In this document: positions 1 to 5,441 of the stretch, in pieces
How the letters are laid out: each line of letters begins with the position of its first letter
Position numbering within the stretch: the first letter of the stretch is position 1
From: Candidatus Doudnabacteria bacterium
GTDB lineage: Bacteria > Patescibacteriota > Doudnabacteria > UBA920
Length of the DNA stretch: 7,601 nt
NCBI GenBank assembly: GCA_903913365.1
Contig: CAIWKW010000174.1
Coordinates: 1-7,601 of the forward strand
Reading direction: 5' to 3'
Notes under the pieces: model-generated
Told to the model about the DNA's origin: nothing
Seen by the model: the letters and a program-made list of their open reading frames with translations, nothing else
The model's database searches: none
Program-made: the position numbers and the translations under genes

Positions 1-743
1 AAGACGGCGTTAAGGTGGAATCCGGCGAGACGCTTTATATCGACGAGCACGGAAAATCCATTAAAGCCACCACTACCGGCTTGGTGCGTTTGGAAAAGAA
101 CAAAATTATTGTGGTTCACGAAAGCGATCAGGTAAAAGAATATATCATTCCGGCCTCTTTGTCTTTGTCAGTTAAAGACGGGGATTTGGTAACCAAAGGC
201 CAGAAGCTGACCGAAGGAAACTTAAATCCAAACCAGATTATGGCTTTACGCGGAGTTCAGGAAGCTCAAAAATATATTGTCAGAGAGGTTCAGGACATTT
301 ATGTTTCCCAGGGACAAAACATTCACGACAAGCATATTGAAGTGATTGTAAAACAAATGTTCTCCAAAATGCGCATTACCGACGCGGGAGACAGCGAATT
401 GGTGCCGGGAGAAATTGTCGATAAAGCAAAATTCAATCATATCAACGACCTCTTGGCCGAGCAAAGCAAGCTGCAGGCCAAAGCCGATCAGCTGCTTATG
501 GGTATTACCAAAGTTTCCTTAAACACCGAGTCCTTCTTGGCTGCAGCCAGTTTCCAAGAAACCACCCGCGTCCTTATTGAAGCTGCGGTTACAGGTAAAA
601 CCGATTACTTAAGGGGCCTTAAAGAGAATGTCATTATCGGCAAACTCATCCCCGCCGGTACCGGTTACACCGATGAAATTGCCAGACAAAATCTTCAGCT
701 CGAAATTACTCCAGCCGATTCAGCGGTGGAAGTAACCGAATAA
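1..743 (+). CDS. rpoC: RNA polymerase beta' subunit, C-terminal part (5' end outside the window)
   Basis: This is the last 246 codons of the catalytic beta' subunit of DNA-dependent RNA polymerase. The reading frame is open from base 3, so the gene continues upstream of the window, and no start codon should be called here. Highly conserved C-terminal blocks are visible: ALRGVQEAQKYIVREVQDIY, then GQNIHDKHIEVIVKQM, then KVSLNTESFLAAASFQETTR, and finally LRGLKENVIIGKLIPAGTGY. These match the jaw/clamp-proximal end of bacterial beta' (comparison from memory of the E. coli sequence). The protein ends with a short acidic tail (ITPADSAVEVTE) and a TAA stop at 741-743. A strong terminator follows 11 bp later, so rpoC is probably the last gene of its operon, as usual for rpoBC. 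The next gene, valS, converges on it. Confidence 0.97.
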   Translation, partial: DGVKVESGETLYIDEHGKSIKATTTGLVRLEKNKIIVVHESDQVKEYIIPASLSLSVKDGDLVTKGQKLTEGNLNPNQIMALRGVQEAQKYIVREVQDIYVSQGQNIHDKHIEVIVKQMFSKMRITDAGDSELVPGEIVDKAKFNHINDLLAEQSKLQAKADQLLMGITKVSLNTESFLAAASFQETTRVLIEAAVTGKTDYLRGLKENVIIGKLIPAGTGYTDEIARQNLQLEITPADSAVEVTE

Positions 744-754
744 AAGTAAGTTTA

Positions 755-793
755 AAAAATCCCTTCTCCGGAAAACCCGGAGAAGGGATTTTT
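755..793. terminator. Two-way intrinsic terminator between rpoC and valS
   Basis: A perfect 17-bp stem pairs 755-771 with 777-793 around a 5-nt loop (772-776). The core is TCCCTTCTCCGG paired with its complement, flanked by five A on the left and five T on the right, so a U-run follows the hairpin on either strand. It starts 11 bp after the rpoC stop and lies about 100 bp beyond the valS stop. It can therefore end transcription of both convergent genes. Confidence 0.93.
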
Positions 794-810
794 GTTATTG
801 TTTGGTGGTG

Positions 811-868
811 TTGGTCAATGGGAATCTTTGCCCAAGGTTAGTTCTGGGCAAAGATTCCCATTGACCAA
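811..868. repeat. Perfect 24-bp inverted repeat in the rpoC-valS gap
   Basis: Bases 811-834 and 845-868 are exact reverse complements over 24 bp, separated by a 10-nt loop (835-844). The left arm begins TTGGTCAATGGG and ends TTTGCCCA. No U-run follows on either strand, so it is not a standard intrinsic terminator, and the real terminator lies only 18 bp away. On the minus strand it would lie in the 3' untranslated region of valS. It could protect that 3' end, be a dispersed palindromic repeat, or be a small mobile palindrome. The sequence alone does not decide between these. Confidence 0.85.
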
Positions 869-889
869 GTATTTTTGTTGTTGGATGGT

Positions 890-3091
890 TTATTTTGGCC
901 AGTTGGCTACAATTAGTAGTTCTTTTTGGCTTAATTTACCCCAGATTTCTTCGGTAATAAAGGGTATAAAGGGGTGGAGGAGCTTAAGCACAGTTAAAAG
1001 TGAAAAGTTTAAAGTTAAAAGAGTGCTGTCTTTGAGCTCTTTGTTTTGCAATTGGTCTTTGGACTTTTCAAGATATATGTCTGCCAGTTCATGCCAGGTA
1101 AATTGATAAATTTCCTGCGCGGCCTCGTGCAAGCGGAATGCCTCCATATGACTGGTTACATTTTTTATTACCTCATCCAGTTTGGCTAAAATTTCTTTGT
1201 CCGCATCTGTTATTGGAGCAAGAGTTATGTAGTCTGCCGATTTATTGGCCTCTTTGATGCCCATAAATGGGCGAACTACATCTTCGTTACTGAGGATAAA
1301 TCTGGCAATATTCCACAGCTTATTGGCAAAATGCTTCATGCCTTTAACTTTTTGCTCATCAAAGATAGTATCGTTTCCTGGAGCGGCGCCAAAGACAAGC
1401 GCCATGCGCAGAGCATCTGTTCCGTATTTGGAAGTCATATCCAAGGGATCAACGCCGTTATTTAAAGATTTGCTGAATTTTCTGCCCTTACTGTCGCGCA
1501 CTATTCCGTGCAGGACAACCTGCTTAAAAGGAATTTGTCCAAGCAGATAAGTACTCATCAAAATCATACGTGCAACCCAGAAAAACAAGATTTCGTAGCC
1601 GGGCATCATTAAAGATGTGGGATGGAAGGTTTTCAGGTCTGAGGTTTGTTCTGGCCATCCCAGCGTGGAAAAAGTCCAGAGGCCCGATGAAAACCAGGTA
1701 TCTAAAGTATCCGGGTCCTGAACCCAGCCTTCGCCTTTGGGCGGGTTAATGTCACAGTAAGTTTCGTCTCCTTTATACCATACCGGAATTTGGTGGCCAA
1801 ACCATAACTGCCTGGAAATACACCAATCGCGCAAACCATCAATCCAGTGATAATATATTTTTTCGAATCTTTCCGGGGCAATTTTAATTTGTCCGTTTTC
1901 CACCACATGTCGCATGAGTTTTTTAAGCGTCACCATCTCGCCTTCTTTAATTCCCTGAAGTTCGGAATGGGGGAGGGGAAATTCTTTATTGACGTTAATA
2001 AACCACTGCGTTTTCGGCAGAGGCTCAATTATACCGCCGGTTCTTTCCGCAGTGGCCACGTTTTGCTGAATATCTTCTTCTTTTTCCATTAGTCCTTGCT
2101 CATTTAGCCATAACACAACGGACTCGCGAGCCTCGGCTGTTTTTTTGTTTAATATCCGCTCATCGCCTACTGTCATTTTTCCATATTCGTTGATTATGGC
2201 TTTTGAGGGCAGATTGTGCCTCCTGGCAATTTCCGCGTCAGTCATGCTATGCGCAGGAGTTACTCCGAGCGCCCCGGTTCCAAAATCTTTTTCAACCGTT
2301 TTGTCAGCAATAATTTTTATATGTATGGGCACGCCGCAAAACTCCGCGTCATATTCTTTGCCCACAAATTGTTTGTAGCGGTCGTCTTCCGGGTGGACAG
2401 CCACGGCGGTGTCACCGACTTTGGTTTCCGGGCGGGTGGTGGATATGGTTATGGGAAAATCTTTGCTGTAGCGGAAAGTATAAAGTTTGGCCGGGCGCTC
2501 AACGTATACAACTTCATCGTCGGAAATAACCGTTTGCCCTTTAACGTCCCAGTTTACCACGCGGAAACCTCTATAAATAAGGCCTTGGTCGTACATGCGC
2601 TTAAAGGCCGTGCGCACCGCAAGATTGCGTTTGTCATCAAAAGTATAAGCTTCACGGCTCCAGTCCACCGAGGCTCCCATGCTGCGAACCTGTTTAACTA
2701 TGGTGTCGTGGCTAGTTTGGGCAAACTCTTTAACTTTGCTTACGAATTCTTCGCGGCTAAAATCCGTTTTGCGCTTGCCTTCTTCTTTTTCTATAAGTTT
2801 TGCAACTTTTGATTCAGTCGCAATAGGCGCGTGGTCTGTTCCCGGCAGCCACAGGGCTTTTTTTCCTAGCATGCGCTCGTATCTTATCATAATATCTTGG
2901 ATTGTATCCTCGAAAGCATGGCCCATATGCAAAGTTCCCGTAACATTCGGCGGGGGCAGGGAAATTGTAAAAGGCTCGCGAGTTTCGGCATTGGGCAAAT
3001 TGTCCGGATTAAAAAATCCGCTTTCCAGCCACTGTGAATAAATTTTTTCTTCCACTTTGCTGTGGTCGTAGGTTTTTTCAAGTTCAATCAT
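890..3091 (-). CDS. valS: Valyl-tRNA synthetase, compact form
   Basis: This class I aminoacyl-tRNA synthetase charges tRNA-Val with valine in the cytoplasm. The order of parts fits ValRS: PPPNVTGTLHMGHA holds the HIGH-type motif (HMGH, residues 55-58), GTDHA is at 84-88, and the CP1 editing domain starts with TTRPET (218-223) and includes GTGALGVTPAHSMTD. The editing aspartate is kept (D285), although the usual HDxxD here is HSMTD. KFSKS (538-542) is the KMSKS loop, and the anticodon-binding helical domain ends with HPFIPFITEEIW (706-717). At 733 residues it is shorter than the usual 850-950 because it stops just after this domain and lacks the C-terminal coiled-coil tRNA arm. The ATG at 3091 starts 5 bp after the stop of the kinase gene, with only a weak GGA upstream, so the two are probably cotranscribed and coupled. 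Near residues 690-704 the protein carries an AAAGTT-type repeat translated as STLLTLNFSLLTVL. Confidence 0.96.
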   Translation of the reverse strand: MIELEKTYDHSKVEEKIYSQWLESGFFNPDNLPNAETREPFTISLPPPNVTGTLHMGHAFEDTIQDIMIRYERMLGKKALWLPGTDHAPIATESKVAKLIEKEEGKRKTDFSREEFVSKVKEFAQTSHDTIVKQVRSMGASVDWSREAYTFDDKRNLAVRTAFKRMYDQGLIYRGFRVVNWDVKGQTVISDDEVVYVERPAKLYTFRYSKDFPITISTTRPETKVGDTAVAVHPEDDRYKQFVGKEYDAEFCGVPIHIKIIADKTVEKDFGTGALGVTPAHSMTDAEIARRHNLPSKAIINEYGKMTVGDERILNKKTAEARESVVLWLNEQGLMEKEEDIQQNVATAERTGGIIEPLPKTQWFINVNKEFPLPHSELQGIKEGEMVTLKKLMRHVVENGQIKIAPERFEKIYYHWIDGLRDWCISRQLWFGHQIPVWYKGDETYCDINPPKGEGWVQDPDTLDTWFSSGLWTFSTLGWPEQTSDLKTFHPTSLMMPGYEILFFWVARMILMSTYLLGQIPFKQVVLHGIVRDSKGRKFSKSLNNGVDPLDMTSKYGTDALRMALVFGAAPGNDTIFDEQKVKGMKHFANKLWNIARFILSNEDVVRPFMGIKEANKSADYITLAPITDADKEILAKLDEVIKNVTSHMEAFRLHEAAQEIYQFTWHELADIYLEKSKDQLQNKELKDSTLLTLNFSLLTVLKLLHPFIPFITEEIWGKLSQKELLIVANWPK
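992..1024. repeat. AAAGTT-type short repeat inside valS
   Basis: On the plus strand this stretch is a run of degenerate AGTTAAAAGTGAAAAG-like units. It lies within the valS anticodon-binding domain and is read on the minus strand as STLLTLNFSLLTVL. It belongs to the same family as the copies at 3858-3884, 4021-4056 and 4513-4546. Relative to the coding strand it is in the opposite orientation to the tsaD copies. Confidence 0.7.
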
Positions 3092-3096
3092 AGAAT

Positions 3097-3636
3097 TTAA
3101 GTTTCCAACAAAGATTGTTTAATAAATTGATTAAGTTGTCTTTTGGAATTTTCCAAACTACCGTCGTTGTTTAATATTAAATCAATGTGCTTTAACGGCT
3201 CGTAATACTTTTTGTGGAGCTTATGCATATTAAACGGATGTTTTATCATATGCCCTTTGCGCGGTTTTTGCAGGCGTATTTTTACGGCCTTATCGCTTGT
3301 TTTTACTTGAATTATTAAATATTTACCAAATAGTTCTTTTGCTTTTTGCAAAAGTTTAAAACGGTGCAAAGCGGTGTGCAAGGTATCGTCAATGACAATG
3401 TGTCGGTGTTGCTTCAGTTTGCTCAACTCGGTTGTCATTTGATCATACATTTTGGCTCTGGTTTTGTCGGAAAAAGGTACACCGTGTTCAATGTTGAAAT
3501 CAAATTTAGGGTCGTGTACAAAAATATCTTTTTTTACCTTGTCGGAATCAAAGTAGAATATTTTAAACTCTTTTGACAAGTATTTTGCCAGAGTGGTTTT
3601 ACCGTTTCCGGTAAATCCGCAAATAAAAATAACCAT
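3097..3636 (-). CDS. Small P-loop kinase-like protein (AAA_33/zeta-toxin-like fold)
   Basis: This is a 179-residue cytoplasmic P-loop protein. Walker A is GFTGNGKT (residues 7-14). DSD at 30-32 lies where small-molecule and nucleic-acid kinases of this fold bind substrate, VIDDT (81-85) resembles the second conserved strand, and the very basic stretch around 123-148 (RKGHMIKHPFNMHKLHKKYY) could be a lid or a nucleic-acid contact. The family as a whole phosphorylates small molecules, RNA ends or peptidoglycan precursors, and I cannot name the substrate. It is the first gene of the operon, with valS 5 bp behind it. That suggests, but does not prove, a link to tRNA or translation. The ATG at 3636 is chosen because the Walker A motif begins 6 residues later. 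The bases before it (AATAATTTATT) contain no Shine-Dalgarno sequence, and an intrinsic terminator ends only 11 bp upstream. Confidence 0.85.
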   Translation of the reverse strand: MVIFICGFTGNGKTTLAKYLSKEFKIFYFDSDKVKKDIFVHDPKFDFNIEHGVPFSDKTRAKMYDQMTTELSKLKQHRHIVIDDTLHTALHRFKLLQKAKELFGKYLIIQVKTSDKAVKIRLQKPRKGHMIKHPFNMHKLHKKYYEPLKHIDLILNNDGSLENSKRQLNQFIKQSLLET

Positions 3637-3647
3637 AATAAATTATT

Positions 3648-3678
3648 AAAAACAAAAACACCGCAAAATTACGGTGTT
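3648..3678 (-). terminator. Intrinsic terminator in the leader of the kinase-valS operon
   Basis: On the minus strand AACACCG (3678-3672) pairs with CGGTGTT (3663-3657) around an 8-nt loop. A U-rich tail TTTGTTTTT follows (3656-3648). It lies after the promoter and before the first start codon, which is where an attenuator belongs. It could also catch transcripts reading through from tsaD, which has no terminator of its own. Confidence 0.8.
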
Positions 3679-3705
3679 GAGAGCCCTCACGGGCGTTACC
3701 ATCTC
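3679..3705 (-). promoter_or_regulatory. Candidate T-box antiterminator
   Basis: Read on the minus strand, GAGA (3705-3702) pairs with UCUC (3682-3679). Next comes a 7-nt bulge UGGUAAC (3701-3695), then GCCC (3694-3691) pairs with GGGC (3686-3683) across a GUGA loop. This is the layout of the T-box antiterminator: a lower helix, a 7-nt bulge with consensus UGGNACC that captures the NCCA end of uncharged tRNA, an upper helix, and the two right-hand strands adjoining. Only one bulge base differs from consensus (A for C). The UGGU would pair with ACCA, which fits a tRNA with discriminator A, as tRNA-Val normally has. The weak point is that this helix ends next to the terminator stem without sharing bases with it, so the usual competition between the two is not obvious. 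Confidence 0.55.
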
Positions 3706-3852
3706 AAATTTTTCGCCGGAGGCGAACCCGCCTGCGCGGGACTTAATTAAGTGCTGTTACGGGCAATCCCGATCGGGTCTATTTTTCATCAAATGATGAA
3801 GTTCTTCCGATGCTTTTGGTTTTGGTGACAGCCAAAACATAAGCTTATGTAT

Positions 3853-3881
3853 AGTATAAAGTTAAAAGTTAAAAGTGTAAA
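3853..3881 (-). promoter_or_regulatory. Sigma-70-type promoter for the kinase-valS operon
   Basis: On the minus strand the -35 box TTTACA (3881-3876) is followed by exactly 17 nt and the -10 box TATACT (3858-3853). Each box differs from consensus at one position. The -35 starts 2 nt after the tsaD stop codon, so the promoter sits directly against that gene. The spacer is built from an AAAGTT-type repeat. Initiation is expected near 3846. Confidence 0.75.
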
Positions 3882-3884
3882 GTT
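3858..3884. repeat. AAAGTT-type short repeat between tsaD and the valS leader
   Basis: The plus strand shows AAAGTTAAAAGTTAAAAGTG followed by TAAAGTT, the same unit as inside tsaD and valS. Here it supplies the -35 box and spacer of the kinase-valS promoter and touches the last base of the tsaD stop codon. Confidence 0.7.
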
Positions 3885-4945
3885 CAGAGAGAGAGGTTGG
3901 AATCGGGCTTAATTTGATTATATTTCTTTGGTTTAAAGCCGTTATACAGCATAAAAGCCGCGGCCAGGCCGATCATTTCCGCGTTGTCGGTTCTTAGCCC
4001 CTTCTCGGGAACAAAGAAGTTTACTTTCAACTTTTTACTTTCAACTTTTAACTTTTCGCGGAGCGAATTGTTGGCTGAAACTCCTCCGGAAAGGGAAACG
4101 GACTTTGCTCCGAATTCTTTTACCGCCCGCATTGTTTTTGTAACAAGAACATCAACGGCGGCATTTTGAAATCCCGCGCATATATTAGCTTGTAGCTGGT
4201 AGTTGGTAGCTGGCAGTTTTTGGTTTTGCAGGTAATAGAGAACGGCAGTTTTCAGGCCGGAAAAGGAAAAATTATAATTTTTGGAATTTATCATGGGCCT
4301 GGGAAAATCCACCGGATTTTCGGACTGTTCAGCCAGTCTGGAAACTTCCGGCCCGCCCGGGTAGGGGAGCTTAAGCAATTTGGCAACCTTATCAAAAGCC
4401 TCCCCGGCCGCGTCGTCCACTGTCTCACCGAGTACTTTGTAATTTTTTATATCTTCCATTAGCACTATCATGGTATGACCACCGCTAACAATCAGAGAAA
4501 TCATCGGGAAGAGACTTTCAACTTTCAACTTCCTACTTTCCACTTGTTTTAGCGGCGAATAAAGGTGCCCCAGCATATGGTTAACCGGAATTATTGGTTT
4601 ATTTGTTGTCATGGCCAGAGCTTTGGCAAATTCCACGCCAACAATTAAAGATGGCATAAGGCCCGGTCCCGCGGTAACCGCAATGTAATCAAGATCAGTA
4701 AGTGACAAGTTACAAGTGACAAGTGCGTGTTTTACCACCGGTAAAATATTTTTGATATGAGCTCTCGCGGCAATTTCCGGCACCACTCCGCCCATTTTGC
4801 TGTGCAGCTTAATTTGCGAGTTAATAACGGAAGAGAGGGTTTTTATTTGTGGAAAAGGTTTTTTATCAGCCACGGTCAAGACCGCGGCAGCTGTTTCATC
4901 GCAGGACGTTTCAATAGCGAGAATTGTTTTAATGTTTTTGGTCAT
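3884..4945 (-). CDS. tsaD: tRNA N6-adenosine threonylcarbamoyltransferase TsaD
   Basis: TsaD (Gcp/YgjD, Kae1 family) transfers the threonylcarbamoyl group from TC-AMP to A37 of ANN-decoding tRNAs, giving t6A. In bacteria it works with TsaB and TsaE, which are not in this window. Family signatures are all present: ILAIETSCDETAAAV (8-22), the metal-binding HMLGH (H123, H127), VSGGHT (153-158), the DDAAGEAFDKVAKLL block, FSFSGLKTAVL, LSGGVSANNSLR (285-296) and TDNAEM with metal-ligand D320. The length of 353 residues is normal. Three kinds of short repeat are translated in it: VTCNLSLT near 76-83, ESRKLKVES at 136-144, LPATNYQLQA at 244-253 and KLKVESKKLKVNF at 298-310. All fall in variable loops. 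Its ATG lies inside the last codons of the upstream membrane-protein gene (17-bp overlap) with no clear ribosome binding site, so translation is probably coupled. No terminator follows the TGA stop. Confidence 0.97.
   Translation of the reverse strand: MTKNIKTILAIETSCDETAAAVLTVADKKPFPQIKTLSSVINSQIKLHSKMGGVVPEIAARAHIKNILPVVKHALVTCNLSLTDLDYIAVTAGPGLMPSLIVGVEFAKALAMTTNKPIIPVNHMLGHLYSPLKQVESRKLKVESLFPMISLIVSGGHTMIVLMEDIKNYKVLGETVDDAAGEAFDKVAKLLKLPYPGGPEVSRLAEQSENPVDFPRPMINSKNYNFSFSGLKTAVLYYLQNQKLPATNYQLQANICAGFQNAAVDVLVTKTMRAVKEFGAKSVSLSGGVSANNSLREKLKVESKKLKVNFFVPEKGLRTDNAEMIGLAAAFMLYNGFKPKKYNQIKPDSNLSL
4021..4056. repeat. AAAGTT-type short repeat inside tsaD, C-terminal copy
   Basis: The plus strand reads as ACTTTCAACTTTT units, repeated about three times. 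On the coding strand it gives KLKVESKKLKVN, in the variable loop between the SGGVSANNSLR and TDNAEM motifs of TsaD. Its product nearly repeats that of the copy at 4513-4546. Confidence 0.75.
4186..4215. repeat. TAGCTGG-type short repeat inside tsaD
   Basis: The plus strand carries TAGCTTG, TAGCTGG, TAGTTGG and TAGCTGG in tandem, a heptamer with small changes. On the coding strand it is read LPATNYQLQA, after the FSFSGLKTAVLYYLQ motif of TsaD. It is a different unit from the AAAGTT type but has the same habit of in-frame insertion. Confidence 0.7.
4513..4546. repeat. AAAGTT-type short repeat inside tsaD, central copy
   Basis: The plus strand holds GACTTTCAACTTTCAACTT followed by a degenerate CTACTTTCCACTTG. 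The coding strand reads ESRKLKVES, just before the VSGGHT motif of TsaD, where other family members have a short variable linker. Confidence 0.7.
4700..4726. repeat. GTGACAAGT-type short repeat inside tsaD
   Basis: AAGTGACAAG, TTACAAGTGACAAG and TGC follow each other on the plus strand, a roughly 7-nt unit in about three copies. The coding strand reads ALVTCNLSL (residues 74-82 of TsaD). This is a third repeat type in the same gene. Confidence 0.65.
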
Positions 4946-5441
4946 TGTCTTTTTTAGGGAGTGAAAAATAAATTGATAGTACTGTTGCTAAAAGAAGAAT
5001 AATTATTCCAAGAGCCTTAATTCCGCCCGCTACTTCATTTGTATTATGCAGTTGGCCCAGATAAATCAAGAGCCAATTCCAGTCGTGAACCACATTGTCC
5101 CCGCCAAGCAGGGGAAGCTGCATTTTTACGGCATCGCCGGCGTAAACGGAAACATTCAGAAAGTTTTGTCCCAGCCAGAACAGGGTTAAGGATGCGGAAT
5201 ATTTTTGGCCTTGGATATAGAAATAAACAACAAACATCAGAGGTACCAGAATTTGAGTCAAGGAGCCGCCCAAAACGTGCATAAATTCGCCAAACGGCCA
5301 GAATATCCAATGTCCGGCTTCATGGATAATTAAATTTACATTGTCAATAAAGTGCCAGTCTGCGGGGGTTGTTGCATAATAGAAAAAGTAGCCGGCTGCC
5401 AAGAGAGCAACAATAATTTTTATCCAAGCTTTATTTGTCAT
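4929..5441 (-). CDS. Small membrane protein with HEAGH motif, possible membrane metalloprotease
   Basis: I do not recognise this 170-residue protein as a named family. It has about four hydrophobic segments (residues 8-24, 57-77, 82-102 and 141-161) and a short charged tail (LPKKDNDQKH). Between the first two segments lies HEAGH (40-44), an HExxH zinc-protease motif, followed by WIFWPFGEFMHVLGGSLTQ. Possible further metal ligands are D103, D115 and H119/D120 in the loop LGGDNVVHDWNW. The pattern resembles membrane-embedded M50-type peptidases but is shorter, and no standard second M50 motif is certain. It overlaps the deacetylase gene upstream by 4 bp (ATGA) and tsaD downstream by 17 bp, so all three are probably translated together. 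Activity is unproven. Confidence 0.85.
   Translation of the reverse strand: MTNKAWIKIIVALLAAGYFFYYATTPADWHFIDNVNLIIHEAGHWIFWPFGEFMHVLGGSLTQILVPLMFVVYFYIQGQKYSASLTLFWLGQNFLNVSVYAGDAVKMQLPLLGGDNVVHDWNWLLIYLGQLHNTNEVAGGIKALGIIILLLATVLSIYFSLPKKDNDQKH

Larger units (their letters stand above)
3637..3846 (-). ncRNA. Structured 5' leader of the kinase-valS operon, probable T-box-like RNA
   Basis: The likely transcript start near 3846 leaves a leader of about 210 nt, a normal length for a T-box. In minus-strand order it holds several helices. TTTTGG pairs with CCAAAA around CTGTCA. TTCATC (3800-3795) pairs with GATGAA (3790-3785), enclosed by ATCGG/CCGAT. CGGG pairs with CCCG around ATTG. The palindrome ACTTAATTAAGT lies at 3741-3752. 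CCCGC pairs with GCGGG (3727-3740). TTCGCC pairs with GGCGAA (3712-3726). The antiterminator-like element and the terminator follow. An alternative long-range helix GCUGU (3832-3828) with ACAGC (3757-3753) would put the valine codon GUA (3760-3758) in the position of a specifier. The canonical stem I motifs are not clear, so the assignment rests mainly on the antiterminator, the terminator and the valS context. Confidence 0.5.

Noticed and set aside
792..1106. A 104-codon open frame on the plus strand across the 24-bp inverted repeat and the valS end
   Set aside because: It begins in the terminator U-run, crosses the inverted repeat and is antisense to the conserved valS C-terminus. No ribosome binding site or known domain is seen.
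2216..2812. A 198-codon open frame on the plus strand opposite valS
   Set aside because: It lies wholly antisense to the well-conserved ValRS catalytic and editing region, has no recognisable motif, and is best explained as a shadow of valS codon use.
3712..3740. A GGGTTCGCC stretch on the minus strand that looks like a tRNA T-arm or tmRNA end
   Set aside because: The bases form two adjacent simple hairpins (CCCGC/GCGGG and TTCGCC/GGCGAA). No acceptor stem, anticodon arm or CCA end can be built around them.
4021..4726. A CRISPR-like array from the repeated AAAGTT, TAGCTGG and GTGACAAGT stretches
   Set aside because: Units are 7-12 nt, degenerate, without regular spacers, and lie inside the reading frame of tsaD.
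5039..5310. Two overlapping open frames on opposite strands within the HEAGH membrane-protein gene
   Set aside because: Arginine- and proline-rich compositions typical of off-frame reading. The membrane-protein frame has coherent helices, a motif and operon overlaps.
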